A DNA stretch of 64,000 bases. It comes from an uncultured Holophagaceae bacterium. Its GTDB lineage: Bacteria > Acidobacteriota > Holophagae > Holophagales > Holophagaceae. Below are positions 23,495-32,468 of this stretch, piece by piece. The stretch is from contig CAIOFF010000035.1 in the NCBI GenBank assembly GCA_903857495.1, forward strand, positions 1-64,000. The letters are read 5' to 3'. The position numbers and the translations under genes are program-made. Within the stretch, counting starts at the first letter, position 1; each line of letters begins with the position of its first letter. The notes under the pieces are model-generated. The model saw nothing but the letters and a program-made list of their open reading frames with translations. It searched no databases and had not been told where the DNA came from.

Positions 23495-24516
23495 GGGACC
23501 TCCGGCTGCTGCTGGGTGATGCAGTGGAAGGCGCCACCCCCGCTCAGGATGGCACGGGCCGAGCGGCCCACCACCCGGCGCCCCGGGAACAGGGCGGCCA
23601 GAGCGGCCACGGCGGCCTCATCGAAGGGCGTGCCGTAGGTCGGCACCACCACGCTGCGGTTGCCGAGGTAGAAGTTCACGTAGCTGGCGGGCATGGGCTC
23701 GCCCTCGTCGTCCAGCAGCACCCCGGGCGAGGGGATGCGTACCACCCGCAGGCGGCGGCCCCGGGCATCGGTGCTGGCGGCCAGGTCCGCCGCCAGCCGG
23801 TCCAGGGTGGCGGCATTGGGATCGCCCGCCTCGCGGGACTCCATGCAGACCACCACCCCCGGCGCCACGAACCGGGCCAGGGTGTCGATGTGGCCGTCGG
23901 TGTGATCGTTGAGCAGGCCCTCGTCCAGCCAGAGCACCTTCTCCGCGCCGAGGTCCCGGCGCAGCGCCGCCTCGAGGGCGGCCTCGTCCAGGCCCGGGTT
24001 GCGGTTGGGATTCAAGAGGCACTGGCGCGTGGTAAGCAGAGTGCCCTCGCCATCGGCCTCGATGGAGCCGCCCTCCAGGATCCAGTCGTGGACCCGCTTA
24101 GGAGCGCCGCTCAGGGCGGCCACGCGGCCCGCGACCTGGTCATCGCCAGGCAGGACATACTTCCCACCCCAGCCGTTGAAGCGGAAGCAGGCGGCCCCCA
24201 GGGCGCCGGCCCCCTCCCGCACGAAGATCGGCGCCGTGTCCCGCAGCCAGATGTCGCCCACGGGCACCTGATGGAACCGCACCTTCTCCAGCACTGGAGC
24301 CAGGGCCGCGCGGGCCTGGGCCTCGGCGGCGGCATCCTGTACCAGCAGCTCCAGGGCCTCGCCGCCCTGCTCGGCGATGGCCACACAGAGGGCCGCGAGC
24401 TCGGCCTGGGCCGGGGCCAGGTTCTCCTGCCAGAGGTGGCCGTGGCTGGGCCAGGCCAGCCAGCAGGCGCTGTGGCGTTCCCATTCGGCGGGCTGCTGCA
24501 CGGTGGCTTGAGTCAT
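23491..24516 (-). CDS. aguA: Agmatine deiminase
   Basis: A 341-residue peptidylarginine-deiminase-type hydrolase converting agmatine to N-carbamoylputrescine and ammonia. The N-terminal PAEWERHSACWLAWP, the VGDIWLRDTAPIFV region and FNGWGGKY are standard. The active-site Asp/His pair lies in LNDHTDGHIDTLARF, and the nucleophilic Cys is in GGGAFHCITQQ, eight residues from the end. It starts at an ATG at 24516 and is the first gene of aguAB. It is divergent from the CocE-like gene, with about 160 bp between them holding both promoters. Confidence 0.93.
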   Translation of the reverse strand: MTQATVQQPAEWERHSACWLAWPSHGHLWQENLAPAQAELAALCVAIAEQGGEALELLVQDAAAEAQARAALAPVLEKVRFHQVPVGDIWLRDTAPIFVREGAGALGAACFRFNGWGGKYVLPGDDQVAGRVAALSGAPKRVHDWILEGGSIEADGEGTLLTTRQCLLNPNRNPGLDEAALEAALRRDLGAEKVLWLDEGLLNDHTDGHIDTLARFVAPGVVVCMESREAGDPNAATLDRLAADLAASTDARGRRLRVVRIPSPGVLLDDEGEPMPASYVNFYLGNRSVVVPTYGTPFDEAAVAALAALFPGRRVVGRSARAILSGGGAFHCITQQQPEVP

Positions 24517-24675
24517 GGGGAGCGGGTTCCTGGCGCGGCGACCCGGCGCGGGACGCACCCTCCAGTTCAGCAAAAGCCGGGCGCCCCGTCGAGCGGAATG
24601 GGGATCGGCGCTCCCGCCAGGCCCACCGCGGAGCAAAATACCGCGTAACATGAGGCCCAATCCCCGGGGGTCCTG

Positions 24676-26580
24676 ATGCCGCTCCGCGTCCTGCGCGCTG
24701 CTGTCCTGCTGTTGCTGCTGTTGGGCGGGCTCCCGCCGGTTCTGCACGCCCGGCAGGCGGCCCCGGTCGCGGCCACAGCCCCGCTCCGCGATCTCTACAT
24801 CAAGCGCGAAGTGCTGATCCCCATGCGGGACGGCGTGAAGCTCTTTACCGCCATCTACACACCGAAGGACCTGACGCGCAGCTATCCGTTTCTCCTGCAG
24901 CGCACCCCCTACGGCGTGGGGCCCTACGGCGCCGAGGCCTTCCCCGCGCAGCTGGGGCCCTCGCCCCGGTTCCAGCAGGAGGGCTTCATCTTCGTCTACC
25001 AGGACGTGCGCGGCCGCCAGATGTCCGAGGGCGACTTCGTGAACCTGCGCCCCCAGCGCAACGTGACCGGCGCCGCCGTGGACGAGAGCACCGACACCAG
25101 CGACACCCTCGACTGGCTGCTGCGGAACACCGAGCGCCACAACGGCAAGGTGGGCCAGTGGGGCATCAGCTACCCGGCCTTCTACGCCGCCGTGGGCATG
25201 CTCTCGGGCCACCCGGCCCTCAAGGCGGTCTCGCCCCAGGCGCCCATCGTGGACTGGTTCCAGGGCGACGACTTCCACCGCAACGGTGCCCTCTGGCTGC
25301 CCCACGCGTTCAACTTCATGGTGAACTTCGGTAAGCCCCGCCAGGGCCCCAGCCCGAGCTGGCCGACCCCCTTCCGGCACGGCACCTCTGATGGCTATGC
25401 CTGGTTTCTGCGCCTGGGCAGCACGGCCGCCACCCGCCAGTTCACGGCGGACGTGGCCTTCTGGAACGAGATGCTGGACCACCCCGACTACGACGCCTTC
25501 TGGCAGGGCCGCAACCTGCGCCCGCAGCTGAAGGGTGTCAAGCCCGCGGTGCTCACCGTGGGCGGCTGGTTCGACGCCGAGAACCTCTTTGGCGCGCTCC
25601 AGCTGGCCAAGACTCTGGACCGCCAGAGCCCCGGCACCGACAGCCGCCTGGTCATGGGGCCCTGGTTCCACGGCGGCTGGGAGCGCGGCAGGGGTGACCA
25701 CCTGGGCCCGGTGCAGTTCGGCGCGGCCACCTCCGACTGGTTCCAGGCCGAGGTGCTGTTCCCCTTCTTCATGCACCACCTGAAGGGCAGTCCGGACCCC
25801 GCGCCGACCAAGGCCACGGTCTTCGAGACCGGCGCCAACCGCTGGCACCGCCTGGAGAGCTGGCCCCCAAGGACCGTCCGCGCCGCCCGGCTCTTCCTCC
25901 AGCCGAAGGGGCAGTTGGGCTTCGAGCCGCCCCCCGCGGACGGCGCCGCCGACAGCTTTCTCTCGGATCCCGCCAAGCCCGTGCCCTTCACCGAGCAGCT
26001 GGCCATCGGCATGCCCCGGGAATACATGACCGCGGACCAGCGCTTCGCTGGGCGCCGCCGGGACGTGCTGGTGTTCCAGACGGACCCCCTGACCGAGGAC
26101 CTCACCTTCGCCGGCCCCCTGCGGCCGGAGCTCTTCGTCGCCACCACGGGCACCGACGCGGACTGGGTGGTGAAGCTCATCGACGTGCACCCGGACGCCT
26201 ACCGGAACCCGGACTTCAAGGAGGGCGGGTCGCCCTGGGAGCGCACGCCCAATCCCATGGGCGGCTACGAGCAGCTGATCCGCGGCGAGGTCATGCGGGG
26301 CAAGTACCGCGACAGCCTGGAGCACCCCCGGCCCTTCGTGCCCGGCCAGCCCACCCGCGTGGCCTGGTCCATGAACGACATCTGCCACACCTTCCGCAAG
26401 GGGCACCGGATCATGATTCAGCTCCAGAGCAGCTGGTTCCCCCTCATGGACCGCAACCCCCAGGTCTACACCGACATCAACAAGGCCAAGCCCGGCGACT
26501 ACCAGTCGGCCACCCACACGGTCTTCCACGACGCCGCGCGGCCCAGCGCTCTGGAGGTGGGCGTCTGGCCCCGGCCCTGA
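24676..26580 (+). CDS. Secreted CocE/NonD-type (S15) hydrolase
   Basis: A 634-residue alpha/beta hydrolase with a signal peptide (hydrophobic stretch to about 25). The family (X-Pro dipeptidyl peptidase S15 / CocE / glutaryl-7-ACA acylase) cleaves acyl or peptidyl bonds. Motifs are the N-terminal VLIPMRDGVKLFTAIYTP, the nucleophile in VGQWGISYPAFY (Ser), and in the C-terminal part a jelly-roll domain (LTFAGPLRPELFVATTGTDADWVVKLIDVHPD). The substrate cannot be named from the sequence. It stands alone between the divergent aguA and the convergent MidA-like gene. Confidence 0.85.
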   Translation: MPLRVLRAAVLLLLLLGGLPPVLHARQAAPVAATAPLRDLYIKREVLIPMRDGVKLFTAIYTPKDLTRSYPFLLQRTPYGVGPYGAEAFPAQLGPSPRFQQEGFIFVYQDVRGRQMSEGDFVNLRPQRNVTGAAVDESTDTSDTLDWLLRNTERHNGKVGQWGISYPAFYAAVGMLSGHPALKAVSPQAPIVDWFQGDDFHRNGALWLPHAFNFMVNFGKPRQGPSPSWPTPFRHGTSDGYAWFLRLGSTAATRQFTADVAFWNEMLDHPDYDAFWQGRNLRPQLKGVKPAVLTVGGWFDAENLFGALQLAKTLDRQSPGTDSRLVMGPWFHGGWERGRGDHLGPVQFGAATSDWFQAEVLFPFFMHHLKGSPDPAPTKATVFETGANRWHRLESWPPRTVRAARLFLQPKGQLGFEPPPADGAADSFLSDPAKPVPFTEQLAIGMPREYMTADQRFAGRRRDVLVFQTDPLTEDLTFAGPLRPELFVATTGTDADWVVKLIDVHPDAYRNPDFKEGGSPWERTPNPMGGYEQLIRGEVMRGKYRDSLEHPRPFVPGQPTRVAWSMNDICHTFRKGHRIMIQLQSSWFPLMDRNPQVYTDINKAKPGDYQSATHTVFHDAARPSALEVGVWPRP

Positions 26581-26622
26581 GGCGGGCCCTCGCTCGGCAG
26601 CACGCAACCGCCTGGAGCCCGC

Positions 26623-27684
26623 TCAGCCCTGGGCCTTCCAGCCCTCGAGCACGCGGAACCGGCTGCCCATCAGATTGGGCAGGGTGAGCTGCAGGAGGTT
26701 CTCGGTGCGCCGCATGCGCTCGGGGGCCGGCAGGGCCAGCCACCCAACACCCCACTCATCCAGGGGGGCGTGGGCCCGGATCCAGCGGCTGAGCTCCACG
26801 TGGGCGAGCTCCGCCAGGCCCTGGCCCTCCAGCAGGGAGGCCAGGCGGGTGAAGTCGACGTCCGCTGTCAGGTCCGCTTCGCCCAGGTTCTCTTGCCACT
26901 TCCCGTCCACGCTGTGGGCCATGAAGCGCCGCAGGTCTGCGCCCTTGGCCAGCAGCCGGTCTGCGGCCTCGCCGTAGTCCACGGCCAGGAACAGGCCCGC
27001 CTCCAGGGGTGCCGCCAGCTCGCGCACCACGCCGGGCAGGGCCTCGCACCAGATGCTGCCGTCCCGGAGCTCCAGCCCGTCGGTGTGGGCCGCAAACCAG
27101 GCCCCGGCCTCGCCGGGATCGGCCGCCTGCCACTCGGGGCCGGCGCTGGTCAGCACCTCCCACGTCCACTGGCTGCCGTCCCAGCGCCAGGGCTGAGCGG
27201 GCAGGGCGTCAAACAGCTCATTGCTGAAGACCGCGCCTACGAACGGCTCCAGCGCTTCGGATTCGGCGACAAATCGCGCGCGATTGGTCGTCAGGAAGGG
27301 AGCCAGGGCGATTTCTGCGGCGCTTCTTGCGGCGGGGTTGTCGTCGCGGTGGACGTAGACCAGGGCCTCGGCGAAGGGGCCCGAGACCGCGTTCAGCAGA
27401 TCCCGGCCCAGCCAGCCACGCCCGGCCCCGGGCTCCAGGGCCGTGAAGCGCGCCGGGCGGCCCAGGCGCTCCCAGGCCGCCTCCAGACGCACGGCCAGGG
27501 TCTGGCCCAGGAGGGGCCCCAGGTCCAGGGCCGTGTAGTAGTCCTTGCCCTCGAAGCCCCAGGGGCCCTCCGCGCGCCGGTAGTAGCCGTGCTCCGGGTG
27601 GTAGAGGCCCAGGGCCATCACCTCCGCCGCAGGAACAGGGCCCTCGGCAAGACGGGTTTGGAGCATATCGTTCAGCGGGTTCAT
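26623..27684 (-). CDS. MidA-like SAM-dependent methyltransferase
   Basis: A 353-residue protein of the MidA/NDUFAF7 group (COG1565). Landmarks are an N-terminal PLYHPEHGYY-like block (ALGLYHPEHGYYRR), FTALEPGAGRGWLGRDLL for SAM binding, VFSNELFDALP, and AGLFLAVDYGEA near the middle. The mitochondrial relative methylates an arginine on complex I; the bacterial target is unknown. It starts in an ATGA overlap with the RND gene, so it is the last gene of a four-gene unit beginning with the sigma factor. Nearby respiratory genes are absent. Confidence 0.8.
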   Translation of the reverse strand: MNPLNDMLQTRLAEGPVPAAEVMALGLYHPEHGYYRRAEGPWGFEGKDYYTALDLGPLLGQTLAVRLEAAWERLGRPARFTALEPGAGRGWLGRDLLNAVSGPFAEALVYVHRDDNPAARSAAEIALAPFLTTNRARFVAESEALEPFVGAVFSNELFDALPAQPWRWDGSQWTWEVLTSAGPEWQAADPGEAGAWFAAHTDGLELRDGSIWCEALPGVVRELAAPLEAGLFLAVDYGEAADRLLAKGADLRRFMAHSVDGKWQENLGEADLTADVDFTRLASLLEGQGLAELAHVELSRWIRAHAPLDEWGVGWLALPAPERMRRTENLLQLTLPNLMGSRFRVLEGWKAQG

Positions 27685-30230
27685 TTCCTCTCCAACGGCC
27701 ACTTCTCCAGCAGCACGGGCAGCAGCCACTGGGTGAGGAGGAGGGCGAGGGCCACACCGCCCAGGCAGGCGAGGCCGAGGCCCCGCAGGCCGCGGTAGCC
27801 GCTGAACACCATGCCGCCGAAGCCCGCGAGGGTGGTGCCGGCGCAGACGGCATTCACCCGGGCCACCCGCTGGGGCGCGTCGGCCTCGCCCCGGGCGCGG
27901 TGCAGCAGGTTGAAGGCGGTGTCCACGCTCACGCCCAGGGCGATGGGGATGGCCATGAGCGACAGGAAGGTCAGGGGCTCACCGCCCCAGCCCAGGGCAC
28001 CGAAGACCCCGGCCTGGCTGGCCACCAAAGGCACCAGCGCAAAGAGCGCGAAGCGGAAGCTGCGGCCGAAGAGGGAGATGATCCCGAAGATCCCGGCCAG
28101 GGCCAGCAGCACCGCCTGCTGCACGGCGTCTTTGGCGATGCCCTTCACCACACGGAAGAGCGGCTGCGTGCCGACGAAGCGCCCCCCGGCGGCTTCCACC
28201 TGGGGCGTCAGGCGCACCAGGGAGGCCTCGTCCAGCCGCAGCGGCACGATCAGGGCCGGGTCCAGGGGTGCGAGCTTCCGACCGCGCCGGAAACCGTCCC
28301 AGAGGTTCCAGGGGTGGCGGATCTCGGGGGGGGTGCTTCGGGGCAGCAGTGACTGCAGGGCGCGCACCGGCTGGGCCGGGTCTGCGGCGGCGGCGGCCAG
28401 CGCGGAGAGGGGTCCCTCCAGGCCGGCGGGATCCAGCCCGGCCCGGGCGGCGGCTTCAAGCACCTGGTGCCGCCAGGTCTCGGAACCCAGCACGTGCCGC
28501 AGCTCGGGGTCCAGGCTCTGCCAGTCGGGCACGGGCAGGCCGGCCTCACGGAGGATCGGGCTCAGCTTGTTCCAGCGGGCGGGCAGGCGATCGACATCCT
28601 CCAGAGGGATCTGCAGGGCCAAGGGCTGGAGGCTGGCGCCCAGGGTCTTCGTCAGCCGCTCCTGCAGCGTCAGGGCGGGATTGCCCTGGGCGCGGAAGCG
28701 CCGCAGGTCCTCCTCCCAGCGGGTGCGGGGAGCCCCGATCAGGGCCAGCACCAGCACGGCGAGCGCCGCCCAGGGCGCCCAGCGGCGCCGGGGCGCCAGC
28801 GCCTGGGGCGGGCCCGGGGCGAAGGTGCCCGTGCCATGATCCAGGCCCAGCAGGAGTGCGGGCAGCACCAGGAAGGTGGCCACGAGGCAGGCCAGCAGGC
28901 CCAGGCCCGTGGTGATGCCCAGGTCCCGGATGCCCGGGAAGGGTGCGAAGGCCAGGGCGAGGAAGGCCAGGGCCGTGGCCAGGGCGCCCGCCACGACGCC
29001 AGGCCCCGTGCCGAGCAGGGCGGCCTGGAGCGCCCGCTCCTTGGGTTGACCGGCCCGGCGCTCATCCCGGTAGCGGCTGAAGAGCAGGATGCCCACGTCA
29101 TCACCCACCCCCAGCAGCACCGCACCGAAGCCCGCGGCCATGAGGTTCACCCGGCCCAGCACCCAGCCAGTGAGGCCCAGGGCCCAGAACATGCCGATCA
29201 GCAGCGGCACCATGACGAAGCCGTAGCCCGCCAGGGTCCGGAACCCCAGCCAGTAGACCAGACCGATGAGCACGAAGCTGAAGCCCAGGCTGAGCAGCAC
29301 CTCCACCGTGAGCCGGTGGGACTCCCAGGCGGTGATGGCGTGGGCCCCGGTGACCTGCAGGGGAAAGGCCCGGCCCGCCATGGGGGCGAGGGCCGCCTCG
29401 ACCTCCCGCAGGCTGGCGCTCGGCGGCAGGGGACCGACCGCCCCGCGCCCCAGCCAGGCCATGGCCCGGGTGGTGGCCTTGGCATCCGAGGCCGGGAACC
29501 CGGCCACCAGCGGCAGCAGCACGAAGCGCCCGTCCTTGGTCTCGAAGTAGCCCGTGCGGACCCGCAGGGTGAAGGCCCGACCCAGGGCCGTGGCCTTGGT
29601 CATGCCCTCCCCGTCCTGGGGGGCCAGGTCGCGGAGGCCCAGCGGGTCAAGCCGGGCCAGGGCCGCGTGCAGGGGTTCGGGCGAGGCCAGGGCCTTGGCG
29701 GTGGCCTGCAGCCGGAGGCGCAGCGCGGCGGGGTCCAGCAGCGGCTGGAGGCGGTCGCCCAGCCAGGCCGGGGCAAGGGTGTAGAGGGTCTCGGTGGTGA
29801 GGCGGCCCACGGCGGCGTCGCCCTCCGCAATGGCGCCCACGGCGAGGAGCGCCGGCCAGGGACTCAGGCCACCGGGTCCCGGCACCGGGACGGGCTCGGT
29901 CAGGCGGCCCTCCGCAGCCAGGCCATTCAACGGCAGGTTGCCCTCGGTGAGCAACCGGTCCACCAGGCCCTCGGCCCAGGTCCGCCGGGCCTCCAGGTCG
30001 GCCTCGCCGCCCTCGGCCACGAGCCAGAGCAGCTCCTGCTGACCGACACCGGCCTCCAGGTTGGCCCGCACGGCCGGGTGCTCCGCGGGCAGCAGGCTCA
30101 TGAGGTCCAGGGCGCGCTCGACACGGAGGGTGCCCCAGCCCAGCACCAGGGTCAGGCCGATCCCCAGGAACCAGAGCCCCCTGGCGCGGGCAAGATGCAG
30201 GCGGAGCAGCGCGGCGAGCAGTGCTCTCAT
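27681..30230 (-). CDS. RND/MMPL superfamily exporter
   Basis: An 849-residue membrane protein with the duplicated RND plan: TM1, a large periplasmic loop, a block of five helices (LSLGFSFVLIGLVYWLG through LLACLVATFLVLPALLLGL), then a second copy ending with VALALLLTQWLLPVLL. The GDDVGILLFSRYRDER loop and IALGVSVDTAFNLLHRARGE are typical of the MMPL/HpnN branch, which exports lipids or hydrophobic compounds. No adaptor or outer-membrane channel gene is adjacent. It overlaps the genes before and after by 4 bp each. The substrate is unknown; lipid export is a guess. Confidence 0.85.
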   Translation of the reverse strand: MRALLAALLRLHLARARGLWFLGIGLTLVLGWGTLRVERALDLMSLLPAEHPAVRANLEAGVGQQELLWLVAEGGEADLEARRTWAEGLVDRLLTEGNLPLNGLAAEGRLTEPVPVPGPGGLSPWPALLAVGAIAEGDAAVGRLTTETLYTLAPAWLGDRLQPLLDPAALRLRLQATAKALASPEPLHAALARLDPLGLRDLAPQDGEGMTKATALGRAFTLRVRTGYFETKDGRFVLLPLVAGFPASDAKATTRAMAWLGRGAVGPLPPSASLREVEAALAPMAGRAFPLQVTGAHAITAWESHRLTVEVLLSLGFSFVLIGLVYWLGFRTLAGYGFVMVPLLIGMFWALGLTGWVLGRVNLMAAGFGAVLLGVGDDVGILLFSRYRDERRAGQPKERALQAALLGTGPGVVAGALATALAFLALAFAPFPGIRDLGITTGLGLLACLVATFLVLPALLLGLDHGTGTFAPGPPQALAPRRRWAPWAALAVLVLALIGAPRTRWEEDLRRFRAQGNPALTLQERLTKTLGASLQPLALQIPLEDVDRLPARWNKLSPILREAGLPVPDWQSLDPELRHVLGSETWRHQVLEAAARAGLDPAGLEGPLSALAAAAADPAQPVRALQSLLPRSTPPEIRHPWNLWDGFRRGRKLAPLDPALIVPLRLDEASLVRLTPQVEAAGGRFVGTQPLFRVVKGIAKDAVQQAVLLALAGIFGIISLFGRSFRFALFALVPLVASQAGVFGALGWGGEPLTFLSLMAIPIALGVSVDTAFNLLHRARGEADAPQRVARVNAVCAGTTLAGFGGMVFSGYRGLRGLGLACLGGVALALLLTQWLLPVLLEKWPLERK

Positions 30231-31111
30231 CGCTCGACGCGGTCGAACCAGGGCTTCAGCGCTGGCACCATCTCCACCCGCTCCGCGCCCCGCAGGCGCT
30301 CCAGCAGGCTGCTGTCATCGAGGCGGGCCAGAGGATGGTTCTCCCGGCGGTCGATGGCCTCGGGTGGCCCGGCGGCGGTGAGGATGGTGGGCAGCTCGGC
30401 GCTGTAGCGGTGGTCCAGCAGCTGCGCCAGGGCCGCGGCGACGCGGAGGTCCGAGTCCATGCGGTCCCAGTCGTCCAGCACCAGCAGGGCCGGCTCCTGC
30501 AGGGGCTCGATGAGGTCGCGGACACTCTGGAAGGCCTGGTTCTGGAAGCTGCGCACGTCGTAGTAGGAGTCCTTGATGGCCTGGCTGAGGGTGCGCACGG
30601 ACACGAAGCGCCCGCCCTTACCCGTGCGCTCGGTCCAGGCCCGCAGCGCGGCGGCGGCCAGGGTGCTCCGGCCACTCTGGGCGGGGCCGTGGATCCACCA
30701 CAGCTCCCAGCCGTGCCGGAACTTGTGCTTGCCGACCGTGGCCCACTGGGACAGGCTCTCGGCGCCCGCGGGGCGGATGCCGTGCTCGGGCCGCTTGCGG
30801 AGGGCGGCGAGCAGCTTCACCAGGTCATCCCGACCCTCCAGCTCTCCCACTTCCTCCGGGGGGCGGGCCAGCAGGTCCTCCAGCTCGCCGACGCGGTTGA
30901 GCAGGGTCCGGGCGGTGCTCGCCTGGACGTTGTTCCACCACTTCCAGAAGCGGGCGAAGTCCGCCTCGCGGTAGCGGGCGGGCAGGCCCAGGGTCTCCGC
31001 GTCCGGCGCCAGATCCGCGGTGCAGCCGCAGACCCGCACGGGCTTCAGGGGATCTGGATCGAAGACCAGGCCCTGCCCCTGACAGCGGGGGCAGTCGGGG
31101 CGGCCCTTCAT
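30227..31111 (-). CDS. DnaC/IstB-like ATPase with altered Walker A
   Basis: A 294-residue protein with an N-terminal zinc knuckle (CPRCQGQGLVF...VRVCGC) and a C-terminal P-loop domain like DnaC/DnaI helicase loaders: WELWWIHGPAQSGRSTLAAAAL, then ALLVLDDWDRM and an RxxE-like end. In the P-loop GxxxxGRS the invariant lysine is arginine, so ATP hydrolysis may be weak or lost. It overlaps the sigma-factor gene upstream and the RND gene downstream by 4 bp. It is probably the chromosomal helicase-loader relative or a regulator in the same unit. It shares no context with insertion sequences, so an IstB role is unlikely. Confidence 0.7.
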   Translation of the reverse strand: MKGRPDCPRCQGQGLVFDPDPLKPVRVCGCTADLAPDAETLGLPARYREADFARFWKWWNNVQASTARTLLNRVGELEDLLARPPEEVGELEGRDDLVKLLAALRKRPEHGIRPAGAESLSQWATVGKHKFRHGWELWWIHGPAQSGRSTLAAAALRAWTERTGKGGRFVSVRTLSQAIKDSYYDVRSFQNQAFQSVRDLIEPLQEPALLVLDDWDRMDSDLRVAAALAQLLDHRYSAELPTILTAAGPPEAIDRRENHPLARLDDSSLLERLRGAERVEMVPALKPWFDRVER

Positions 31112-31974
31112 GGACCATCCCCGCCGCGCAGGAAGCCGCCGAGCACCTCGCGCCGACGCTCGCGGATCCGGGCCAGGGCCCGCTCTTCCAGCTGGCGCAC
31201 CCGCTCCCGGGAGATGGGCGGCGTGAACTGCTTGCCGATCTGCTCAAGGGTCAGCGGATCCTCGCCGCCGAGGCCGAAGTGCAGCGCGATGATTCGGCGC
31301 TCCTTCTCGGTCAGGGACTGCAGGCTCGCCTCGATCTGCTCGAGGAAGGCCTCCTGGTCCAGGGTGTGCATGGCGGAGGGCTCCACCTCCTGCTCCAGGC
31401 TGTCGCCCACGGTGAGGTCCGAGTCCCCGAGGCCCTGCTCCGTGGACACCGTCGACGTGGTCTGCTGGAGCAGCTGGAGCCGCTCGACCTCTTCGACGCT
31501 CAGCCCGATGGCGTCGGCGATCTCCTGCAGCAGGGGCACGCGGCCGAGGTTCTGGCTCAGCTTCTGGGTCGCGCGGTTCAGCTGCACCAGGTGCCCCGCC
31601 ACCTTCTGAGGCAGGCGGATCTTGTTGCCGTGCTCGGCAAGCGCGTGGAAGATGGCCTGCCGCACCCACCAGGAGCCGTAGGTGAGGAACTTGTTCTGCC
31701 GCTCGGGGTCAAAGCGCTTGGCCGCCTCGATGAGGCCCAGGTTGCCCTCGCTGATCAGGTCCAGCAGGTCCAGGCCCATGCCCTCGAACTTCCGCGCCTC
31801 CTTGACCACGAAGCGGAGGTTCCCCTCCACCAGGCGCCGCAGGCCTTCCGGGTTGCGGTCGTTCTGCCACAGGCGACCGTTGATCCGCTCTTCCTCTGCC
31901 GTAAGCAGAGGCAGGTGCCGGATGGAGTCGAAGTATTTATCGAGCGAGCGCTCTTCGAGATGCCGGAGGGGCAC
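31108..31974 (-). CDS. Sigma-70 family RNA polymerase sigma factor
   Basis: A 288-residue group 1-3-type sigma factor. Region 1.2 (SLDKYFDSIRHLPLLTAEEE), region 2 (NLRFVVKEARKFEGMGLDLLDLISEGNLGLIEAAKRFDPERQNKFLTYGSWWVRQAI), region 3 (LPQKVAGHLVQLNRATQKLSQNLGRVP) and region 4 with its helix-turn-helix (LTLEQIGKQFTPPISRERVRQLEERAL) are complete. Region 1.1 is absent and the protein is shorter than a housekeeping RpoD, so it is probably an alternative RpoS/RpoH-like factor. It is the first gene of the overlapping sigma, DnaC-like, RND and MidA-like operon. A heat-shock or stationary-phase role is possible given the neighbouring dnaJ-hspR but is not shown. Confidence 0.88.
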   Translation of the reverse strand: MPLRHLEERSLDKYFDSIRHLPLLTAEEERINGRLWQNDRNPEGLRRLVEGNLRFVVKEARKFEGMGLDLLDLISEGNLGLIEAAKRFDPERQNKFLTYGSWWVRQAIFHALAEHGNKIRLPQKVAGHLVQLNRATQKLSQNLGRVPLLQEIADAIGLSVEEVERLQLLQQTTSTVSTEQGLGDSDLTVGDSLEQEVEPSAMHTLDQEAFLEQIEASLQSLTEKERRIIALHFGLGGEDPLTLEQIGKQFTPPISRERVRQLEERALARIRERRREVLGGFLRGGDGP

Positions 31975-32066
31975 GGTGCTCCTTGGGGGGAACGATCAGC
32001 ATACCAAGCGTTCGGCACCCTTTGGCATCTGTCTAGGTAATTGACTCGACAGACCTTCGCGCCTTG

Positions 32067-32092
32067 GAAAAAGCCTCGCGTGTTGGCGAGGT
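32067..32092 (-). terminator. Rho-independent terminator after hspR
   Basis: On the minus strand ACCTCGC and GCGAGGC form a GC-rich stem, followed by TTTTTCC. It lies directly behind the hspR stop codon and ends the dnaJ-hspR transcript. Confidence 0.75.
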
Positions 32093-32093
32093 G

Positions 32094-32468
32094 TCAACGC
32101 TTCCGCAAGCCGTGGGTGGTCAGCTTCACCAGGCCTGTGGACGAGATGGGCCGCGGCACATCCTTGAGTCCCGCCGCCTCCAGCACCTGGGCCAGTCGCT
32201 CCAGGTCCTCCTGCAGGTGGTTGAGGCGGTCCCGCAGGCCCAGGACCACTTCCACGCCCGCCAGGTTCACGCCCAGGTCCCGGGTGAGGTTCAGGATGAA
32301 CTCCAGGCGCTCCAGGTCCTCGTCGCTATAGAGGCGGGTCTTGCCTTCGGTGCGGCTGGGGGCGAGCAGCCCTTCCCGTTCATAGAGGCGCAGGGTCTGG
32401 GGGTGCACGCCGTAGCGCATCGACACCACCCCGATCATGTAGGCGCCCATGCGGGGATCCTTAGCCAT
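32094..32468 (-). CDS. hspR: HspR-like MerR-family heat-shock repressor
   Basis: A 124-residue MerR-type regulator. The helix-turn-helix and wing read [59 protein letters not shown] is the HspR form. A C-terminal coiled coil follows. HspR, with DnaK as corepressor, represses dnaK and related genes by binding CTTGAGT-N7-ACTCAAG-like sites. Here it follows dnaJ, overlapping its end by 8 bp, which is the classic arrangement. The ATG at 32468 is supported by GAGGTG upstream. Half-sites upstream of dnaK suggest a local target. Confidence 0.85.
   Translation of the reverse strand: MAKDPRMGAYMIGVVSMRYGVHPQTLRLYEREGLLAPSRTEGKTRLYSDEDLERLEFILNLTRDLGVNLAGVEVVLGLRDRLNHLQEDLERLAQVLEAAGLKDVPRPISSTGLVKLTTHGLRKR

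Noticed and set aside
23491-26607. 1038-residue open frame on the minus strand across aguA and the CocE gene
   Set aside because: Only the last 341 residues (aguA) are real. The rest is antisense to the S15-type hydrolase gene, which has clear motifs.
30227-31111. IstB helper of an IS21 insertion sequence
   Set aside because: No istA and no terminal repeats. It lies inside an overlapping operon with the sigma factor, so it is a chromosomal DnaC-like gene.
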